Assembly (NCBI GenBank): GCA_900095095.1
Contig: FMBT01000300.1
Span: forward strand, 1-64,000
Length of the DNA: 64,000 nt
Reading direction: 5' to 3'
DNA from: Fragilariopsis cylindrus CCMP1102
Taxonomy: Eukaryota; Bacillariophyta; Bacillariophyceae; Bacillariales; Bacillariaceae
Part shown: positions 32,662 to 44,067 of the stretch, piece by piece
How the letters are laid out: each line of letters starts with the position of its first letter
Position numbering within the stretch: the first letter of the stretch is position 1
The notes under the pieces: model-generated
What the model was told of the DNA's origin: nothing
Databases searched by the model: none
Seen by the model: only the letters and a program-made list of their open reading frames with translations
Program-made: the position numbers and the translations under genes

Positions 32662-34130
32662 ATTATTAGTAGGGATTGATTTGATTTGATATGATATGAT
32701 ATTGGTTTTTTCATGAAATGATAATAGCAAAATTGTGTGTAGGAAGTGAAGTCGTTTTTTTTGTATTTCTTCCAGTGGAGAAAATGTACTTGCGAATGAA
32801 TGTATTCATTTGAACCTCATTTTTATTCTATCATAACGTTCACCGAAATGAATTAGAAGCAGAGAGAAAAAGGATAGCTGTATCAATCATCGTTTGGAAA
32901 AACCCAAACTTATTCGAGAATATTGATGTAGTTCCTGAAACAAATAAAATAATGCTCAAGAGGCTAATTGACTAGATTGTGGAATTGCGGACATCCCCCA
33001 CCCAACGAGAGTGTTGTGTCATTTCTTTTGTATTACTGTTTTCATAAGAAGCCTGATATCCGTTCGACTTTCTTCACCTTTTCGAGCTACAATTGTAGTC
33101 TCTACCATCGCTGTTAGTGTTGTTCATCCCCCCCCCCCCCTCTTCAGCTCTAGATATCAATCATCATGTCTGAAGTAGTGACATTCTTCTATTGTTTTGA
33201 TCATTCCAACAACCATCATCCGCATTGCTTCTATTATCATCTGCAACAATTCCTGTTTTTGTTGACCAAAAGTCAAGTTGTGCAATGCATTATTAATAGC
33301 ATGTATCAATCCAAATTTATCATGAACGAGATGATGTATGTACAACAAGTAAGTAGTAAAGTGTTTTTTTTAACGTTGCTGAGCCCAGAGGTAATTGGTT
33401 GAGAACCCTAGCCCACCATACACACTGCTAACCTCACAATGTAGCCGCATCATGTCATTATATCAGGCAAAGCAATCTACCACACCATTAATGGTCAAAC
33501 ATACCACACACATCAAATCTCGTTCGTATCACTAGCTAGCTCAACATACTAATGATATAGCTCAATATGGATGGTATAATAACAATTTTCTAGTTATAAC
33601 TCTTACTTGCTAATGAAAACCAAATGACTTCTCTAGCATATTATACACCAGTTCCAACAAGTATAGAGACTATTACAGGATCACAAAAGAAAAGAGGATC
33701 AAATCAAATCAATCAAAATGTAAGAGAATGATATCACGAAAAACAAAAAGACCTCAATAGTGAGAGGATCACACACAAATAACCACCACGCCATCAGGAA
33801 AAGTATCCAATACCAATCAAATATAGACAGTGATAACAACAACAGTAAGACTAATGATAAATCCAATTCCAACAACAATAATGATTGAAGCAAGATACAG
33901 TACCAATCAACAAGGAAAAAACATGAAAAATAGACAAGAATTCCCGCGACTCACCTCATTTTTTGTTATTCACACATTCAATCCCCAATCCCCCAGAAAA
34001 GTATTTTCGATTTTAGCACATCATTGACATACTACTGCGTACGTAACGGTAACGTTAACATGATTTGTATTTAGTAAACATCAAGCCAAAGGAGATCTTG
34101 CTATCCATAAAAATCTACTGTAAGGTCGAG
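32662..34130. other. Intergenic region with no supported gene
   Basis: Small frames here have no domain, codon or splice support. A C homopolymer of about 13 bases lies near 33127-33140. Confidence 0.5.
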
Positions 34131-35458
34131 ATGATGGCCTGTGTAATTCTTCTTGTTGTTTTAGCGTTTATAGCTACGAGCATGGCATTCAAACCTTCAG
34201 AAGTGAGTGGTCGAGACATCGTAGCATTCGAATCATGGGCGAGTGGTAGCGGTGTTTTGAAAGAAAATGGATTTGTTCTATCTGAAAATGATAACGGTGA
34301 TTGGAGCGTTGCGATCAACGATGCTCTTACTTTAGGAGATCCTTTAGGAGATCGAGTTCTCCAGGTCCCTTCTTCACTTGTATTGTCGTCATCAACAATT
34401 CGCAAAGAAAAAACAATAATGGACAAAACATCCACCGCAATGGAATTTTTGATTAAAAAAAAACTTGAAAATCAAGCGAATCAATTTCTACTGTGGCTTA
34501 AAATTCTTCAGGAATTTGAAAAGGGAGAAGATTCGATATTACATCCCTGGTTAAGATCGCTGCCGAGAAAGTTTAGTAATGCAATCTGCATGGATGAAGT
34601 CGAACTCGACTGCTTACCACCATTTGCTTGGTCACTTGCGACAATTGAGATTCTTCATATGGATTCATTTATCGAAGCGTTACATATGACTCGTGGTATC
34701 ATTTCACAACAAACGATGGATGATAACGAACTACTTCGATGGGCGTTCAATGTCGTCTTTACAAGATGCTGGGGACAAGATGGGGATGACGATGACGCTG
34801 ATCGGAAAGATATAGTCCCTATGGGAGACATGTTCAACCATGGACATCCGGGTAATGTATTTGTCCATTACGATGAAAATGGCAACTGTAATATCATTCT
34901 CAAAGATGATATGCTACCCGGAAGTCCCTTGCAACTAAGTTATGGCTTCGAGACAACCCCTATCGGTTTCTAGTTGTTTTCGGATTTGTCGACGAATCTC
35001 AAAAGACGATATATTCTCAATTATTATCCAAGAACCCGACGAAACGTCACGTGGAAATGGGATACGATGTCAGTGCAATGACGTTCGATACTACGGATGG
35101 CAGTTTTACAGAAGAAGTTTGGGATTTTCTTCTGTTTTCCTTGTTAGAGCAGGTTCCAGAACTTCAGGAAGTCTATTACAAAGCTCATATATCAGGAGAC
35201 AAAAGTACTAAGGATTCATTACGACGGAAATTCTACTTGGAAACATGTATAATGTTGAAGAAACATGTAGATAAGACGCTTCTCGAGATGAAGAAGTTAA
35301 TAGACAAAGTTGATCAACAAGATATGAGTAAGCACGAACTCCTTCCAATGATCCGTAAAAATAATGTTTTTGTTGCACAAACCTTTTCCAAAGTCAAGTC
35401 TCGAGTAGATCGAATGATTCAAGATGAGCTTTCTGCACGTAAGGCACAAGAGCAGTAG
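34131..35458 (+). CDS. Plastid-targeted RuBisCO LSMT-like SET methyltransferase, with apparent frameshift
   Basis: The ATG at 34131 starts a signal peptide (MMACVILLVVLAFIATSMAF) with an SM|AF site like the diatom plastid ASAF motif. The SET region is split-type: MGDMFNHGHPGN (the NH motif) and LQLSYGFE. The continuation DNPYRFLVVFGFVDES and a helical C-terminal domain (about 34973-35458) match the LSMT/SETD6 family, which methylates lysines on RuBisCO and other proteins. The two parts are in different frames. The first hits TAG at 34971-34973 and the match moves to the +2 frame within about 34945-34960, too tight for an intron. This is a one-base indel (assembly error or recent loss). Combined length would be about 440 residues. 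Confidence 0.75.
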
Positions 35459-35679
35459 ACTACACAGAAATCGGAATTATGAAAACATTTTACAAAAAAT
35501 GATCATAAACAAGGTACTAACTAGAAACCCAGTACCTATTTTTTGAGTAGCACTACTCGCGTATGGTCAACATATAGAGATCATCATAGGTCAAGAATTC
35601 TAAAAATCTCACGAAATTCAAATAAAATAGAGCTTATTATATGAATACGGTAGGAAAATATTTTATTGTATATTTAAGA

Positions 35680-38086
35680 TCATCTTCTCTTAGTACCTCG
35701 TGATGGAGCATTTTTTCTGTTACTGGATGATGGTCGATCTTTTTTTCTGTCACTAAGTGAACGACGATCATTTTTCTTTGTAGTATTCTGTGTTTTTTTT
35801 GGTTTCACACTAAAGCGAGCACCAGGTTTGTAGTCAGACTTCCGCGATGAAATACCGTCGAGAGTCTCTCCGCGAAGGACGGCTTGTTCGATTCCTGTTG
35901 CTAAAACTTTATCTCGTTTTGCTACCAAAGCCGTGACTCTACCCTTACCTACTCCTCGAGCTGTGCGCCCACTACGATGCCTGCAAAGAAGAAAAATCAG
36001 GTAGGAAGTGTAGATTAAAAGTAGTCTCCGGGGTGAGTCAAACAATACAATCAAAAAAATCTTCCTATCTCCACGAAACAAATCAAACTTGGTCTAGAAT
36101 ACTTACAAATAATCCATAGCATTGAGAGGAAAATCAAACATAACAACGCTATCGACTTGCGGTATGTCCAATCCACGAGAGGCCAAGTCGGTACATACTA
36201 GTATATTGTTGTTGTCAAAGTTGTCAACCTTCTTGGAATCATCGCTTGCAATTTTTCGAAATTTCTTTAAATTTTCAGACCGAGTATTACTATTTAGATC
36301 GCCATGGTAGCCTAAAGATTCGATCCGAGCTTCTGCCAATGCATATTGAGTTGCACGAACTGCTGATGCTGTATTGCAAAAAACAATTGTCGCCTTTGCT
36401 CTTTGAGAGGCAATCACATCCAGGAGGAGACTTATCTTATCTGTATTACCAACATCAACAAATACTTGTTCCAGTCGTGGTACAGCCTTGTGCAAACCAG
36501 GAGTAGAAATAATCTTCATTGGTGGGAATTTTAATTTTTGATTTCTATCTTGTTCCTGTTTTTGTTTATCGAACTTGTCATTACCGGAAGGACCATTCGT
36601 TCCATGTAGTCTTTTCGCCGTAATTGCTAGTTTGGACGTTTTAGGATTTTCTCCTAATAATCTTTGAATACTTTGTGTCATTGTTGCCGACGTCATAACA
36701 ATTTGAGGAGCATTCTCCTTCAATGGTAATGATGTCGTGGAACCGATTTTTTTATTGCTGTTGGTACGTTTATTATTAGTAGCCGTTCCTTCTCCCCATC
36801 CACCATCTTCTTTTTTCTTCTTTGATTTTTCTCCGTTGTTATCAACTTCCTTAGGACTTGCATTGTACAATAATGGGTACATGATTTCTCGTAATTCACG
36901 TTGAAACCCTTGTTCTAGCATGGTATCCATTTCATCTATGATAATAGTCTGTACGGAACCTAAAAATACATTCCCATCCTTCCATTGTTGCAATAATCGT
37001 CCAGGTGTTGCAACCACAACATCCACTGGTCGATTTTCTAATGCCTTCCGTTGAGAGCCTTTATCGACACCACCTACCAATGCCTGGGTACTTAATTTAA
37101 CAGAATGTGACAATGATTTCATAACAGCCGTAATCTGTATCGCAAGTTCACGAGTTGGTGCTAATATTATAACACGTGGCCGTTTCGGACGACGTTCGTA
37201 ACTTTCAAACATTTCTTGATGCTTAAGTTGTTGCATAATTGGTAATACATAGGCCAACGTTTTTCCTGATCTATAATATAATATATTATGTTATATATAG
37301 TATGTTGTTTTGCACAAGAATATATTCATTGTATTATATATGAGTTCAGTTATTAGTAATTTGCGCATAGCCGATGCGTTGAAAAAGAAAAACAGTAACC
37401 ATGATTATATGAGGATTAGAAAACAACCAAAAGGAACAAAGTACCAGATTTTATTTTGTTTTTATCAAGTTTTTTACGTACCCAGTTGCAGCTAAAAATG
37501 CTATTGATTCTTTTTCCGTTTTAAGTAATTGTGGTATAACTAATGATTGGACTTGTGTTGGCTTCTGCAACTTCAATTCATCTTGTAAGCACGAACATAT
37601 TTCTGTTAATAAACCTAAACGATTCCATGATAATGTTGTGGTTGCTGTTGACGTTCCAGGATTATTAATATCATATTCTGATGTCGAATCTGAATCATCG
37701 GCACTATTCTTTGGCATACGAAATGGTACACGTGATTTTGATATAGCCGATTCGTCTGAAGCAGAGGAAGTTTTAGTAGCATAAAGATGACTGCTTCTCG
37801 TAGTAGTATATCCTCTATTATTATATTCATATATCGACGAGGCTGCTGATCTTTGATTGTAATGATTACAGCTGCTTGTCGTGCTTGTTGTTGTATGTTG
37901 AGAGAATAAAGATGATGATCTGCTAATAGTAGTAGTAGTAATAGAACGTGCTGATGGGGAGCCCATGAATGCACATGCCCGAGGAATTTTTCCAGAAAAC
38001 ATCACCATTGCCATTACGACCAGAATAACCAGCGTCAATAATTCAAAACTACTTCTTCTTTTTGTCGTAGTAGGATAAGAAATCAT
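35680..38086 (-). CDS. DEAD-box RNA helicase, probably plastid-targeted, three exons
   Basis: Exons are 38086-37482, 37270-36107 and 35980-35680, with phases closing exactly for 689 residues. The start at 38086 gives a signal peptide ending RACAF|MGS, a diatom plastid-import motif, followed by a Ser/Thr-rich transit-like stretch. Helicase motifs in order are: Q-motif region (LQKPTQVQS), AATGSGKT (spanning the first intron), APTRELAIQI, VVATPGRLL, IDEMDTML (motif II reads DEMD, not DEAD), MTSATMTQ, TIVFCNT, LVCTDLASRGLDIP and HRSGRTARG. The C-terminus is Lys/Arg-rich (about residues 630-689), like many RNA-annealing tails. It probably remodels RNA in the plastid; the specific substrate is unknown. 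Confidence 0.93.
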
Positions 38087-38480
38087 ATGAGCGATATTAT
38101 ATTCTTCTGTACTCTGTGTGTGATCTGATCTGATCTGATCTGGGTTAATCGTCAGGAGGTGGGAAACGATCGCAATTATGGATTTGTATGCGAAAAAGTG
38201 TCGATGGTACTGCTTGTGCAACTCTGTACAAGTATTTCCTTTGTTCTGCTCTACCTATTTCCATATTGCACACCACAATCACTCGTCGAAGCCATCAAAT
38301 CGACTTTCCAACTAAAAGAAAAGAAAATTCAAAATGAAAAAATAAATTTAGCGGTGAAATCACGTATAGGGTCAAGGGACAGACCAATGGAAGTCCGTGA
38401 TCAAATTCAGTCCCGAATATCTAATAATTTTTAACAAACGTAACGTAAGATTTCTACAGAACAACAATGAACTACTGTAC

Positions 38481-38503
38481 TAGCTAGCTAGCTAGCTAGC
38501 TAG
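38481..38503. repeat. (AGCT)n palindromic microsatellite
   Basis: Five to six tandem TAGC/AGCT units, self-complementary, lie between the divergent helicase and SET genes. Confidence 0.9.
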
Positions 38504-38615
38504 ACAAATGATCTAATAGAGCTAATGAATGATACGAATAAAACAGGTTGTACAGTAACGAATGAGAGAGAAAACCATCATTTGTAGACATACATATAAC
38601 TGAATTTGCCTTATT

Positions 38616-39515
38616 ATGATGCTTGCTATTACTGTTGCTAGGCGATCAAATAATAATATTAGTTTTGTTAAGAAGATCCACCATCGTCTTTCGATACTAC
38701 GCATTGCATGTACTGATGACAGGATCAACAGATACTATGGATCAACTCAAGATGAATCTGGTTTAGTATCATCATCGTCATCATCGTCATCATCGTCATC
38801 ATCATCGTCATCATCGTCACCATCGTCATCATCATCATCATCATTTTCAAAGACTAAGATTACGGATCATTGTCATCATCATCGTCATCATCGACATCAT
38901 CGACATTATTTACATACTAATAGCAACGACGAAGAACAGCAACAGCAAAATTTCAACGACGAACAACTCCATAATGAAGCTAATGAAAGATATACAAATA
39001 TATTAAATATAACTGGAACTCCAAATAAAGGATATGGTTTATTTGCATTAAAAGATTTTGATATAGGTGATTTAATTATGACATCAGGACGGACCGCAAA
39101 AATTACAACCACAAGATGTTCACATTCTGTACAGATTGATTGGAATAAACATATTCTTATGGATTTACCAGCAATTCTAATAAATCATTCATGTAGTGCT
39201 AATGTTGGCATACATAATAACAATACTACTACTACTATTACTACTTATAATAGTAATAATAATAATGATGAGCATGCTACTGTTGGTGGATACAATTTTT
39301 GGGCTATCCGTCCAATAATAAAAGGTGAAGAACTTACATGGGATTATGAAGCAACCGAATGGGAACTTAGTACACCATTCCGTTGTACTTGTGGTAGTAA
39401 AAATTGTCGACATATACTGAAGGGATTCAAACATAATGGTGATAATATTCGGAAACAATATGGTGAATATTATGCCAATTATCTGAAAGAAAATAATAAT
39501 AATAATAAATATTAA
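38616..39515 (+). CDS. SET-domain protein with post-SET cysteines
   Basis: This 299-residue single-exon gene starts at the first ATG. A Ser/His-rich low-complexity stretch (TCATCG repeats, about residues 50-105) precedes the SET fold: GTPNKGYGLFALKDFDIGD, ILINHSCSANVGI (the NHSC AdoMet motif), GEELTWDYEATEW and the post-SET cluster CTCGSKNCRH. An Asn/Thr-rich insertion (about 205-220) interrupts the fold without removing motifs. SET proteins of this layout are lysine methyltransferases; the target (histone or other) is not evident. It is divergent from the helicase gene, ~530 bp away. A mitochondrial or plastid leader is possible, because the N-terminus is basic. Confidence 0.88.
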   Translation: MMLAITVARRSNNNISFVKKIHHRLSILRIACTDDRINRYYGSTQDESGLVSSSSSSSSSSSSSSSSSPSSSSSSSFSKTKITDHCHHHRHHRHHRHYLHTNSNDEEQQQQNFNDEQLHNEANERYTNILNITGTPNKGYGLFALKDFDIGDLIMTSGRTAKITTTRCSHSVQIDWNKHILMDLPAILINHSCSANVGIHNNNTTTTITTYNSNNNNDEHATVGGYNFWAIRPIIKGEELTWDYEATEWELSTPFRCTCGSKNCRHILKGFKHNGDNIRKQYGEYYANYLKENNNNNKY

Positions 39516-40169
39516 ACAAGAATAATAGAGAATGAAATAGATACAATAGTAAAAAATGCAGGAAGTGACATTGAATAAATAGAAGAGTTTGTTATTTTTC
39601 CAATGGTATTACGTAGATACATAGGTTAAGCTTGCTCTTATTTACTAATTGTATCAGCAATCACGATGGCGGAAAAGTTTATAAAAGGTACCACCTCCAA
39701 CTCCAACTCAAATATAATCAGTACGATGGCCGTCAGAAGATCGACTCATTGGCTTTCATCAGTCTTGAATTTTGATACATCCATTCCTTCTAGTGCTCTT
39801 GAATTCGACTTTTCCTTGATTTCTTCCAATAAGAAATTCCTCTTAAATTTCACTACACTCCTAGCTTTTGAGCTTATAAAAAGCAAATGGTGTTGTTGGA
39901 TTGGATTCCGGAAATAATCTTCTTGAGTTTTATTGGTTGCGAGATCTTCATCTCCTTTTTCGTAGTTATCAAATTCCTTCTGGTATTCTTTATTGTGGAC
40001 AAAACTTTCGTCGGATGCGTTACTGTTGTTGCTAACAACAACAACAACAACAACATCAACAGAAGTTTACCTTATACAAAATATTCTTACAATTGCATCA
40101 TTGCGACACACCAGATAAATAATACACTTCCCACATAACACCCGATACATATATATACATAATATGTTA
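39516..40169. other. Spacer with small unsupported frames
   Basis: A frame from ATG at 39666 encodes a short Ser-rich peptide with no homology signal, and I do not call it a gene. A (CAA)n run is near 40035-40056. Confidence 0.4.
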
Positions 40170-40526
40170 TTACAATTCATCATATTCATCATTATCTGAC
40201 TTCAATAAATCAACGACCACTTTTCCCATACATATTATTGCCGAACCGACCAATATAACCACAATAGCGGTAAGTTTCCAAATGTTCTTCATCTTGTTGA
40301 TTTCCTCTAACTCAATCTCTTCTGGAGTCATCATTCCGTCACCAACGCTAGCATTAGCCTTTGCGGCAGCAGCGTCAAAAGGACAAGTCATATCTTTTCT
40401 AGTGGCAGCGGTGGTCGTAGTATTATCATTAGCGTTTTTGTTACCGTTAGCAGTTCCAGCATCAAAAGGACAAGTCATACCTTTTTTAGCATTAGCTTTA
40501 GAGTTAGCATCAAAAGGACAACTCAT
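40170..40526 (-). CDS. Small tail-anchored protein with three CPFDA repeats
   Basis: The 118-residue protein carries M-[ST]-C-P-F-D-A three times (residues about 1-7, 17-23 and 46-52), separated by Ala/Asn/Lys/Thr linkers. A helical EEIELEEINKMKN and one C-terminal membrane segment (IWKLTAIVVILVGSAIICMG) follow, with a short acidic tail ending DEYDEL. This topology suggests a tail-anchored protein with a cytosolic or stromal repeat arm. Cys-Pro dipeptides are known as heme-regulatory motifs, so heme or metal binding is conceivable, but that is inference. No named family is recognised. The intact frame and repeated motif argue for a real gene. Confidence 0.6.
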   Translation of the reverse strand: MSCPFDANSKANAKKGMTCPFDAGTANGNKNANDNTTTTAATRKDMTCPFDAAAAKANASVGDGMMTPEEIELEEINKMKNIWKLTAIVVILVGSAIICMGKVVVDLLKSDNDEYDEL

Positions 40527-40616
40527 TATGCCTGTCTTGCAGCCTTGAGCTATTGTTTGCCTTGCTTGAGGCCCTAGTTGCCTATTCCCGTTCTAGAATA
40601 GACTATTCAGATCTGC

Positions 40617-41163
40617 TTGCACTCTTTTGATCACCAGCAAGTAATTGAAAAAATTCTTGCATTTCTTCAACAACCTCTCGCGATTTGGAACCGTTTCCCC
40701 AAAAGGGTTCCCCTGACTCAAAAAGATCCAAATCATCAATCCAGTCCCACGAACAATTCCCGGGAACCAATAACACGACTAAAATTCCATCACGTAGAAA
40801 TATATGAGATCGATTCTAGTCGGCCAATTCAAAATATGACATCATGTTTTTTTTCGCTTCAAAATCACTTTTTAATGCAAGATCGAATGATTTGTGCTAT
40901 CAAAATATCGACGTCAAGTTGCCGAACATCTGGAATCGATCGACTTGAGTCAACATATTTTGCCGTATGATGAGCCCGACTTATACAATGATTATGTAAC
41001 CAAGGAGCCGGACTCCGTGGACCGTATTTTTATCAATTGTCCTCGCCACTGTGTACTCGGACACGTTCTTTTGGATTCCGATCCGCTCGACAATTTGGGT
41101 CCATGGAAGGAAGTTGTACGACCTACCAAGAAACCAAGGGGATTTATGTCCTTGCAAAGATAA
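40617..41163 (+). pseudogene. Degenerate gene fragment, unknown family
   Basis: Two overlapping frames on the same strand look coding. One is about 40617-40905 (QQVIEKILAFLQQPLAIW, LKFHHVEIYEID). The other is 40905-41163 (YRRQVAEHLESIDLSQHILP, VDRIFINCPRHCVLGHVLL). Neither has a credible ATG and the transition is within a few codons of 40900. It may be a broken host gene or transposon fragment. I do not recognise the family. Confidence 0.35.
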
Positions 41164-41361
41164 TCAAAGCAATTATGGGTTCAGCAGCAGAAGCTGAAGT
41201 TGGTGGACTATATAATATGAATGCAATAGAATTATCACCAATGAAAACAACACCAGAGTATACAATATGCATCGTAATCACAAGCGCATACAAGAACGGT
41301 TATATTTGTTATTTCTTCCCTATCTTGCTTTTTGATTTTTTAATTTACTATGTTTATCTTT

Positions 41362-43485
41362 TTAGAATCCTTTGTCAGCTTCGATAGCAGCACTACGTAT
41401 TCCTTCCACAAACTTTTTAACCTTACTATGATCCTTAATTCCGGGGCTAGCTTCAACTCCACCACATACATCGATACCCCAAGGTCGAGTAGCAACGACA
41501 GCATCTTGTGCATTATCAGGTGAAAGTCCACCTGCAATAATAACCGGAACACCACTATTTTGAATCTTTTCGGCAATAGTATGATCGAATAATACACCTG
41601 TACCACCTCCAACTTTTTCACCCTTAATAGATGTATCTAATAATATTGCTAGTGGATCCTTTGTGATCGAGTTTAAGATTGTTTCGACAGCACTTTCAGA
41701 TGCCTTACCAGTTTCTGGATCAGTATCGATATCAACAACACGGATCGCTGGAACGCTACAAATATCTGAGCTGGTTGCCTCCATGCCTTCATTGCCATGC
41801 AATTGAACTAAATCAAGACCACACGAATCCACCATTTCTCGGATAAATTCCGGTGTCTGATTCTGAAATACTCCCACGACTAATGGTCGTCGTGAGGATT
41901 GTTCTAGTACCCGAGCATTACCTATCATTTGAGATATGGGAGATCCAGAGTCAGGTAATTTAAGAGATGTTCGTGCAGTACGTTCTCCAAAGGTACGGAC
42001 AGTATCCACAACTGCACGACCCTGTTCTGTAGTGACACAACGTTTACTTTTTGGGACGAAAATAACACCAATAAGATTCGCACCGGATTGACACGCCACA
42101 AGAGCATCGTCAGGATTAGTTATACCACAAATTTTAATTAATTTTGTCCCTCGTGTGTACGCTCCACCTCCAGCTGTGGAAGGATTTTCTTCATTTTTTG
42201 CCCAGTCTATCGGATCGAGACATAATCCAGCAATGGCAGCTTTTGGATCAGCAGCTCGCATCAATGATTCGCCAATCAAACACATACCAACATCAATCGA
42301 ACGATACCGATCCACATCAAATGCTGTTGACATCCCCGACAATGAACATAACGTATATTTGGATGCAACTGCATCAACCTTAGAGGAATGATCGAATACA
42401 CAACCTTGCTTCATTAATTCATCTGCAACATGTTCGGTTGTTTCTAAATCCATTTGGAACGTATGTAGGTTCCGATTATTCACTCCGATTACTTTAGCAC
42501 CAGCCTGAATTGCCACTTCCATTTCAACGTCGGCATGGATTTCAACTAATGGTTCCATACCAAATGATCGTGCATGATCGATTAATTCTTTAAGTAAATG
42601 TTGTGGTAAAACAGCAACAATTAATAAGATAGTATCAGCACCTTTCGCTAATGCCTCAGTGATTTGATATTTATTTGTAGTAAATTCTTTTCTTAATATA
42701 GCAGGACGTTCGTTGTTTGGATCTTTTGTTGTCGATAGACGTACCGATGTAAGATCCTCTAATGAACCCAGAAACCAACGAGGTTCGGTTAAGACACTTA
42801 CAATATTCGCTCCGGCTGATGCGTATGATTGTGCCTGTTCTCCAGCATCCAGACCGACTGCAATATTACCTTTACTTGGAGATGCACGTTTAAATTCAGC
42901 AGCTAATGCCATTCGTGGTGCTTGTTCTTGAATAACAGTTTGTAAATTCAATAACGGACCATGATCCTTCCAAAATGATTTCATTTCTTTTGCAAGTGAT
43001 TCTTCCGATGGTGGATTATTATTTAGATACTGTTCATAGTCTAAAACACGTGTGGCTGTAATAGATTGCAACTTCGAAAGTTCGTGATTTTCATAGTCGT
43101 CGAATCCAAATAAATGCCTTCCATCATGGACTGGATCTGGGGAATCTAACAATAAACTATACAATGCCTTCTTCAGTTCTTCTTCGGAGTATTGAGGATA
43201 TTCGTCATTCATATTATTATTGTTGTTGTCGGTACTACTTGCGCGTTCTTCTGTCGTCGAATACAACGGTCTGGTAATACTATTGCTATTGATCTTCCGT
43301 TCGGAACGGATAGACGGAAAAGAAGTAGAACTCCAAGCGACAACGCACTGAATCGAGATAAGTATTATCGCCGATGTCGTCAGAGTGACAAATGCAGCAG
43401 CAGCAGTAGTAGTCGGAAGTAGATTTCGTCGTCGTCGTCGTCGTGATTGTTGTTGTTGTCTTTGTTGTCGTAGTAGCAGTTTCAT
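41362..43485 (-). CDS. Fused indole-3-glycerol-phosphate synthase / phosphoribosylanthranilate isomerase
   Basis: A single 707-residue exon carries out two consecutive steps of tryptophan synthesis (PRAI, then IGPS). The N-terminus has a basic stretch, a membrane-type segment (FVTLTTSAIILISIQCVVAW) and a diatom-like plastid motif (VVAWSS). IGPS (about 190-430) shows AEFKRASPSKG, ILRKEFTTNKYQI, ADTILLIVAVL, PLVEIHADVE, IGVNNRNLHTF and CLIGESLMRA. PRAI (about 445-705) shows IKICGITNPDDA, NLIGVIFVPKSKRCV, VGVFQNQ, VQLHGNEG, LLDTSIKGEKVGGGTG, IIAGGLSPDN and GIDVCGGVEASPG. All catalytic motifs look intact. The order IGPS-PRAI matches bacterial TrpC-F and is known from diatoms. Confidence 0.96.
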   Translation of the reverse strand: MKLLLRQQRQQQQSRRRRRRNLLPTTTAAAAFVTLTTSAIILISIQCVVAWSSTSFPSIRSERKINSNSITRPLYSTTEERASSTDNNNNNMNDEYPQYSEEELKKALYSLLLDSPDPVHDGRHLFGFDDYENHELSKLQSITATRVLDYEQYLNNNPPSEESLAKEMKSFWKDHGPLLNLQTVIQEQAPRMALAAEFKRASPSKGNIAVGLDAGEQAQSYASAGANIVSVLTEPRWFLGSLEDLTSVRLSTTKDPNNERPAILRKEFTTNKYQITEALAKGADTILLIVAVLPQHLLKELIDHARSFGMEPLVEIHADVEMEVAIQAGAKVIGVNNRNLHTFQMDLETTEHVADELMKQGCVFDHSSKVDAVASKYTLCSLSGMSTAFDVDRYRSIDVGMCLIGESLMRAADPKAAIAGLCLDPIDWAKNEENPSTAGGGAYTRGTKLIKICGITNPDDALVACQSGANLIGVIFVPKSKRCVTTEQGRAVVDTVRTFGERTARTSLKLPDSGSPISQMIGNARVLEQSSRRPLVVGVFQNQTPEFIREMVDSCGLDLVQLHGNEGMEATSSDICSVPAIRVVDIDTDPETGKASESAVETILNSITKDPLAILLDTSIKGEKVGGGTGVLFDHTIAEKIQNSGVPVIIAGGLSPDNAQDAVVATRPWGIDVCGGVEASPGIKDHSKVKKFVEGIRSAAIEADKGF

Positions 43486-44067
43486 GACTGAAATTAATAT
43501 TGACCTTTTCTCTACAGTAGCTGGTAGAAAGAGTTACTATGGTCGTGTTGATACAATTTGTCTTGGTCTTGTCTTATTGGCCCTTGGTCCAATAGACAGA
43601 ACAACACTTTTAAACATCTTGTTCACAGTGTATTTTTATTTCGCAGAACTTCACCACATCATGTTCGGTTGTCTTAAGTGACTGATAAGTGGAAGCCTGT
43701 AAGCCTGTACGCCAAATTACTAAACCGAACCCTAACGGAGTTCCATGAAAAATGAAACACGACTAAAAAGCGTTGAAAAAAAATATAAACCATGATACAG
43801 TCACTTGTTCAGTATAACTACTGTAGCTGCGGAACAACAAGTCAAGCAGTGTTCCTCATCGTCACTCGACATCACCACTTTCACTTTCTACAATCCACAC
43901 GACAGATATTATACAATTCGTAACAATAGCAGCAATAGCAATAGCTTTACCCGAAGAAAAACGAAAAGGAAATAAGACATCGAAACAGAAGGAATCAATA
44001 CCAAAAATAACAGAAGACAAACGAAAAGAAAAACAAGCAAGCAAGCAAGCAAGCAATCAAATTAAAA
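43486..44067. other. Divergent promoter spacer
   Basis: This separates the IGPS-PRAI gene (minus) from the vWA gene (plus). An AAGCAAGCAAGCAAGCAA run lies just before the 44068 start codon. No gene is supported. Confidence 0.5.

Noticed and set aside
33157-33402. Small frames on both strands near a C homopolymer
   Set aside because: Mutually antisense, AT-rich, no conserved features.
39666-40138. Small plus-strand frames opposite and beside the CPFDA-repeat gene
   Set aside because: No conserved features; part is antisense to the better-supported minus-strand gene or to CAA repeats.
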